From NCBI RefSeq assembly GCF_022749515.1, contig NZ_CP094242.1, positions 1,674,001 to 1,738,000 of the forward strand: DNA of 64,000 bases, in the 5' to 3' direction. A model generated the notes under the pieces. The model did not search any database. It saw only the letters and a program-made list of their open reading frames with translations, and was not told the DNA's origin. This document shows positions 58,643 through 64,000 of the stretch, piece after piece (the stretch's first letter is position 1; every line of letters begins with the position of its first letter). The position numbers and the translations under genes are program-made. Source of the stretch: Morococcus cerebrosus. GTDB lineage: Bacteria > Pseudomonadota > Gammaproteobacteria > Burkholderiales > Neisseriaceae.

Positions 58643-60556
58643 TTAATGGTTGACGAGGGCGTCTGCGATTTCTTGCTGCAGTTGCGCAATGAAATCATCC
58701 AAATCCAAAGAACCCAAGTCTTCTGCTTTGCGGCGCACGGCCACTTTGTTTTCTTGCTTCTCTTTATCGCCGACAACGATTTGATAAGGGAAGCGGTATT
58801 GGCTGTTATCACGGATTTTGTAACCGATTTTTTCGTTACGCAAATCCAGCTCTACACGGAAGCCAGCAGCCTGCAATTTGGCAGCCACTTCACGGCAGTA
58901 ATCTGCTTGATTTTCGGTGATATTCATAATCACCATTTGAACCGGCGCCAACCATAGTGGGAAAGAACCTGCATGGTTTTCAATCAAAATACCGATAAAT
59001 CGTTCCAAAGAACCCAAAATGGCGCGGTGCAACATTACCGGACGGGCGCGGTCATTGTTTTCGGTTACATATTCTGCATCTAAACGTTCCGGCAATACAA
59101 AGTCCAGTTGCAGCGTACCACACTGCCAAGAACGTCCCAATGCATCTTTAACATGATATTCGATTTTAGGTCCGTAGAACGCACCTTCACCCGGCAATTC
59201 GCCCCATTCCACGCCGCAAGCAGTCAATGCTTCGCGCAGGCCTTGTTCTGCCTTATCCCAGACGTCGTCTGAACCGGCACGCTTCTCAGGACGCAGTGAA
59301 AGTTTGACGGACACATCATGGAAACCGAATTGCTTGTAAATACGAACCAGCAATTCATTGAATGCCCGCGCTTCGCCGACGATTTGATCTTCGGTACAGA
59401 AAATATGCGCATCGTCTTGTACAAAACCGCGGACACGCATCAGTCCATGCAGTGCGCCACTCGGCTCGTTGCGATGGCAAGAACCAAATTCTGCCAAACG
59501 CATCGGCAAATCGCGGTACGAACGCAGACCGTTATTGAAAATCTGAACATGTCCCGGGCAGTTCATCGGCTTAACCGCGTATTCACGTTTTTCCGAACTG
59601 GTTACGAACATATTGTCTTTGTAGTTATCCCAGTGACCGGATTTTTCCCAAAAGGTTTTATCCATGATTTGGGGGGTTTTGACTTCTTTATAACCGGCGG
59701 CATTCAGCTCTTTACGCATATGCTGCTCAATAGTCTGCCACAAAGCCCAACCTTTGGGATGCCAAAACACCATACCCGGCGCTTCGTCTTGCAAGTGGAA
59801 CAAATCCAGTTGCTTGCCCAATTTGCGATGGTCGCGTTTTTCTGCTTCTTCAATGCGTTGGATATAGGCTTTTAATTCGTCTTTTGTCGCCCAAGCGGTG
59901 CCGTAAATACGTTGCAGCATTTCATTATTGCTGTCGCCGCGCCAGTATGCGCCTGCCAGCTTGGTCAGCTTGAAGTTTTTCAGGAAGCGGGTGTTCGGAA
60001 CGTGCGGACCGCGGCACATATCAACATATTCCTGATGATGATACATACCCATTGCTTCAACTTCGGGCATATCTTCAATCAGGCGCAGCTTATATTCTTC
60101 ACCGCGATCTTGGAAAATTTTGATGGTTTCGGCTCGCGGAGTCATGATTTTGATTACATCATAATCCTGAGCAATCAATTCTTTCATACGCGCTTCAATA
60201 GCGGCAACATCTTCAGGCGTAAACGGTTTTTCCGTAGCAATATCGTAATAAAAGCCCTCTTCAATGACGGGGCCGATAACCATTTTTGCATTAGGATAGA
60301 GCTGCTTGACCGCATGACCGACAAGGTGGGCGCAAGAGTGGCGGATGATTTCAACGCCTTCTTGGTCTTTCGGGGTAATGATTTGGACGGTTGAATCTTC
60401 GGTAATCGGATCGCACGCATCGACCAATTTGCCGTTTACCTTACCCGCCACCGTCGCCTTCGCCAAACCTGCTCCGATAGACGCGGCAATCTGTGCCACG
60501 GTAACGGGCGATTCGTATTGGCGGACTGAGCCGTCCGGCAAGGTAATGTTCAACAT
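58643..60556 (-). CDS. thrS: Threonine-tRNA ligase
   Basis: A 637-residue class II synthetase. The domains are TGS (1-65, [20 protein letters not shown]), the editing domain with [19 protein letters not shown] (metal site) and the catalytic core with [22 protein letters not shown] (motif 2) and [17 protein letters not shown] (motif 3). Zinc ligands are visible in [12 protein letters not shown]-terminal anticodon-binding domain follows ([16 protein letters not shown] to the end). The ATG at 60554-60556 was chosen; a TTG one codon upstream is less likely. It is the first gene of the thrS-infC-rpmI-rplT group. Confidence 0.97.
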   Translation of the reverse strand: MLNITLPDGSVRQYESPVTVAQIAASIGAGLAKATVAGKVNGKLVDACDPITEDSTVQIITPKDQEGVEIIRHSCAHLVGHAVKQLYPNAKMVIGPVIEEGFYYDIATEKPFTPEDVAAIEARMKELIAQDYDVIKIMTPRAETIKIFQDRGEEYKLRLIEDMPEVEAMGMYHHQEYVDMCRGPHVPNTRFLKNFKLTKLAGAYWRGDSNNEMLQRIYGTAWATKDELKAYIQRIEEAEKRDHRKLGKQLDLFHLQDEAPGMVFWHPKGWALWQTIEQHMRKELNAAGYKEVKTPQIMDKTFWEKSGHWDNYKDNMFVTSSEKREYAVKPMNCPGHVQIFNNGLRSYRDLPMRLAEFGSCHRNEPSGALHGLMRVRGFVQDDAHIFCTEDQIVGEARAFNELLVRIYKQFGFHDVSVKLSLRPEKRAGSDDVWDKAEQGLREALTACGVEWGELPGEGAFYGPKIEYHVKDALGRSWQCGTLQLDFVLPERLDAEYVTENNDRARPVMLHRAILGSLERFIGILIENHAGSFPLWLAPVQMVIMNITENQADYCREVAAKLQAAGFRVELDLRNEKIGYKIRDNSQYRFPYQIVVGDKEKQENKVAVRRKAEDLGSLDLDDFIAQLQQEIADALVNH

Positions 60557-60610
60557 CAAAAAAGCTCCAAAACATTAAAAAATAACGGCATAAATGCCGT
60601 TTGGGAAATT

Positions 60611-60687
60611 TGGTAGGCACGATTGGATTCGAACCAACGACCCCCACCATGTCAAGGTGGTGCTCTAACCAACTGAGCTACGTGCCT
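60611..60687 (-). tRNA. tRNA-Val (anticodon GAC)
   Basis: 77 nt, reading AGGCACGTAGCTCAGTTGGT at the 5' end, anticodon loop CTTGACATG, T arm GGTTCGAATCC and encoded CCA. It lies 54 bp upstream of thrS on the same strand. Confidence 0.97.
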
Positions 60688-60933
60688 GTTTAATAAGGTT
60701 GGGATTATAGACGATACTTTAACGCGATGGCAAGCATGAAAATGAGGTTTCAGACGACATTGTCGGAACATTGTGATTTTTTTGAAACATTTTCAACAGT
60801 GAACATCTCGATACGAATAAGGTCGTCTGAAATATTCAAACACCGCTATTGCGATGAAAATCCTTTATAATCGCGTTTTTACCTCAATCGTTTGACTGCA
60901 CGGCGGCTTCGCACGCCGTTTTCTACATTATAG

Positions 60934-62058
<1,125 letters not shown>

Positions 62059-62077
62059 GATTGAACTATGCTTATTG

Positions 62078-62130
62078 AGGTCGTCTGAAAACGTTTAACT
62101 TGATTATTCCCTTTGTTTTTCAGATGACCT
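62078..62130 (+). terminator. DUS pair with one degenerate arm behind tgt
   Basis: AGGTCGTCTGAA (62078-62089) and TTCAGATGACCT (62119-62130). The second arm has T for C (TTCAGATGACC), so one G-U pair replaces a G-C pair in the stem. Confidence 0.65.
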
Positions 62131-62168
62131 TTCACACAAAAAATCATTCAATATTAAAGAAACAAACC

Positions 62169-63176
62169 ATGCCCCGTTTCCTGCCAGAGCCTCCCCTCCC
62201 CTATACCGAACAAAACCGTACCGCCGTCCTACTGCTTAACCTCGGCACACCGGATGCTCCGACCGCACAAGCCGTCAAACCCTACCTGCTCGACTTTTTA
62301 TCCGACCAACGCGTGGTGGAACTGCCGAAGCTATTGTGGCAACCGATCTTGCGCGGCCTGATACTGACGCTGCGCCCGAAAAAAAGCGCGCACGCCTATG
62401 AAAAAATCTGGTTTAAAGACGGCTCACCCTTATTGGTTTATACCGCACGCCAAGCCGAAACCTTGGGCAAACTACTGCCGGATATAACCGTCCGCTACGC
62501 CATGACTTACGGCAACCCGGGCGTTGCTGACGTCTTGGCGGAATTGAAATCGCAAGGCATCGGTAATCTTTTGGTAGTCCCACTCTACCCGCAATATGCG
62601 GCATCGAGCACAGGTGCGGCTTTGGATAAAGTATTCTTGCAATTACTGCGCCAGCGCAACCAACTCAGCATACGCACGGTGTCCCGTTTCTACGAGGATG
62701 CAGGCTATATCGAAGCCATGAAAAAACATATTCAGGCATATTGGACGGAACACGGACGCGGCGAAAAACTGATGCTGAGTTTTCACGGCATACCGCAGAA
62801 ACAGTACGACGAGGGCGACCCTTATCCCGACGAATGCCGCCATACGGCCAAACTGCTTGCCGAAGCCTTGGGACTGACTGAGCAGGAATATATCGTCTCC
62901 TTCCAAAGCCAGTTCGGCAAGGCGAAATGGGTTAAACCGAGTACGCAGGTTCTGTTTGACGAACTGCCGAAACAAGGCATAACGAAATTGGACGTTTTCT
63001 GTCCGGGCTTCATGGCAGACTGCTTGGAAACGATGGAAGAAATCGCTTTGATAGGGCGCGAACAATTTCATGCCGCCGGCGGTAAAGAATACCGCTATAT
63101 CCCCTGCCTGAACGACAGCGCAGAATGGATAGGCGCACTGGCAGATTTGGTGCGGCGCAATTTGTGCGGATGGGTT
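62169..63176 (+). CDS. hemH: Ferrochelatase
   Basis: Inserts Fe2+ into protoporphyrin IX, the last step of haem synthesis. 335 residues from the ATG at 62169 (MPRFLPEPPLPYTEQNRTAV); the upstream in-frame segment reads through a DUS arm and was rejected. Conserved blocks are VLLLNLGTPDAPTAQAVKPYL, VVPLYPQYAASSTGAALDKV, LMLSFHGIPQKQYDEGDPY with the catalytic His, and FCPGFMADCLETMEEI with the Glu pair. The stop codon follows at 63177-63179. Confidence 0.96.
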
Positions 63177-63211
63177 TGAAGCATCCCCGTTGTTTCTTTG
63201 ACTTAAATCTA

Positions 63212-63255
63212 AGGTCGTCTGAAAAGCTTCGGCAGGATAGGTTTTCAGACGACCT
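63212..63255 (+). terminator. Inverted DUS pair behind hemH
   Basis: AGGTCGTCTGAA (63212-63223) and TTCAGACGACCT (63244-63255), 32 bp past hemH. Confidence 0.78.
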
Positions 63256-63318
63256 TTATTGTATGATTGCCCTATTCCTTTAAAACAAAAACATCCCGAC
63301 CATCTGCAAGGACAAACC

Positions 63319-63717
63319 ATGAAAACCATCCACATCCTGACACTTGCCGCACTCTCCTGCTTTTCCGCCCCAACCTTCGCCGCCGATGCCGCACAGATGG
63401 CGCAAGGGCAGAAAATTTACGAAACCAACTGCGCCGCCTGCCACGGTAAAAAAGGCGAAGGCAGAGGAGCAATGTTCCCGCCCCTGTTCCGTTCCGACTA
63501 CATCATGAAAAAACCGCAGGTACTGTTGAACAGCATGCTCAAAGGCATCAACGGCCCGATCAAGGTTAACGGCAAACCCTACAACGGCTTCATGCCTGCA
63601 ACAGCCATCAACGAAGCGGACGTAGCAGCAGTTTCGACCTACATTATGAATGCATTTGATAACGGCGGCGGCACCATCACCGAAAAAGATGTGAAAGCGG
63701 CAAAAGGCAAAAAATAA
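63319..63717 (+). CDS. Periplasmic c-type cytochrome
   Basis: 132 residues with a signal peptide (MKTIHILTLAALSCFSAPTFA) and one haem site, CAACH (Cys38, Cys41, His42), in the class I context QGQKIYETNCAACHGKKGEG. The probable distal ligand is the Met of GFMPAT (near 98). The ATG at 63319 follows AAGGAC. It should carry electrons between the bc1 complex and terminal reductases or oxidases in the periplasm, but which partner cannot be told. It has its own DUS terminator. Confidence 0.92.
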   Translation: MKTIHILTLAALSCFSAPTFAADAAQMAQGQKIYETNCAACHGKKGEGRGAMFPPLFRSDYIMKKPQVLLNSMLKGINGPIKVNGKPYNGFMPATAINEADVAAVSTYIMNAFDNGGGTITEKDVKAAKGKK

Positions 63718-63734
63718 CCGCTTCCGCACCCAAG

Positions 63735-63766
63735 AGGTCGTCTGAAACCATGCTTTCAGACGACCT
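63735..63766 (+). terminator. Inverted DUS pair behind the cytochrome gene
   Basis: AGGTCGTCTGAA (63735-63746) and TTCAGACGACCT (63755-63766), 17 bp past the stop and directly before a TATAAT at 63771-63776 that probably serves prmB. Confidence 0.8.
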
Positions 63767-63849
63767 CTGTTATAATCGCTCCGCTTTGCAACAAATGACT
63801 TCCCGATTCTGCCGCCCGAAGGACGGTGCTCCGACCATTAAGGATTTTG

Positions 63850-64000
63850 ATGAATATGTTTACCCAAGCAGCCCAAGAATTGACCTCCGTCCGCGACATC
63901 CTGCGTTTCGCCGTCAGCCGTTTCAACGATGCCGGTTTGTTTTTCGGGCATGGCTCGGACAACGCGCACGACGAAGCCGCCTACCTCATCCTGCATACCC
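63850..64000 (+). CDS. prmB: Ribosomal protein L3 glutamine methyltransferase, N-terminal part
   Basis: Only the first 50 codons are in the window. The product begins [20 protein letters not shown] and continues [29 protein letters not shown], which matches the N-terminus of PrmB (the family pattern S-R-F...GHGTDN...DEA). PrmB methylates a glutamine in L3. The ATG at 63850 follows TTAAGGATTTTG; the ATG at 63856 is an alternative. The SAM-binding part lies outside. Confidence 0.85.
   Translation, partial: MNMFTQAAQELTSVRDILRFAVSRFNDAGLFFGHGSDNAHDEAAYLILHT

Noticed and set aside
60441..60650. A 69-codon frame across tRNA-Val and the thrS start
   Set aside because: It overlaps the tRNA and the thrS 5' end in another frame and has no homology pattern.

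Overview
The window comes from a commensal Neisseria genome. The 12-base DNA uptake sequence AGGTCGTCTGAA (the 'AG-muc' dialect, not the meningococcal ATGCCGTCTGAA) is present dozens of times, usually as inverted pairs behind genes. There are also five Correia (CREE) repeats, IS1655, a comEA-like gene beside an rRNA operon, and many neisserial housekeeping genes. The dialect points to the N. mucosa/sicca/subflava side of the genus; the exact species cannot be fixed from this sequence alone.

Layout. 1-16 kb: the start of guaA, smpB, radA, ctpA, an EnvC-like protein, creA, yqgE-ruvX, an outer-membrane-type protein, yidB, a Nudix hydrolase, folB/plsY divergent, a patatin-like lipoprotein and queH. 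16-18.1 kb: an IS5-family (IS1106-like) element, itself broken by a second 842-bp IS5-family element. 18.3-24.6 kb: comEA and a complete rRNA operon on the minus strand (16S, tRNA-Ile, tRNA-Ala, 23S, 5S) with two promoters, boxA sites, processing stems and a terminator. 24.7-38 kb: thrB, era, rnc, a DUF2185 gene, ribH, nusB, a probable small RNA, lrp/dadA divergent, a DUF3482 GTPase with its DUF2868 membrane partner, monomeric icd and a lipoprotein. 38.2-43.7 kb: two IS1655 copies in opposite orientation around purF and a membrane spermidine-synthase-like gene. 44.2-46 kb: a wrecked IS3 element with an IS481 element inside it. 46-50 kb: cysI, an MliC-like lipoprotein, the zinc-independent ribosomal proteins L31B/L36B behind a palindromic Zur-type operator, and a MORN-repeat protein. 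50.3-60.6 kb: the translation operon thrS-infC-rpmI-rplT-pheS-pheT-ihfA, the same order as in E. coli, with a vsr/cytosine-methylase/endonuclease cassette inserted between pheS and pheT. 60.6-64 kb: tRNA-Val, tgt, hemH, a cytochrome c and the start of prmB.

Shared themes. Translation dominates: rRNA, tRNAs, nusB with boxA sites, era, rnc, smpB, infC, L20, L35, L31B, L36B, PheRS, ThrRS and PrmB. QueH and Tgt both serve queuosine in tRNA. ComEA and the uptake sequences belong to natural transformation, and the patchwork of DUS dialects around pheS-pheT suggests that this locus has been exchanged with other Neisseriaceae.

The observations most worth following are the foreign DUS dialects at the edge of the restriction cassette, IS1655 landing twice at the same point inside a DUS, the candidate sRNA next to lrp, and the Zur-type palindrome. 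No wholly new system can be claimed from sequence reading alone.
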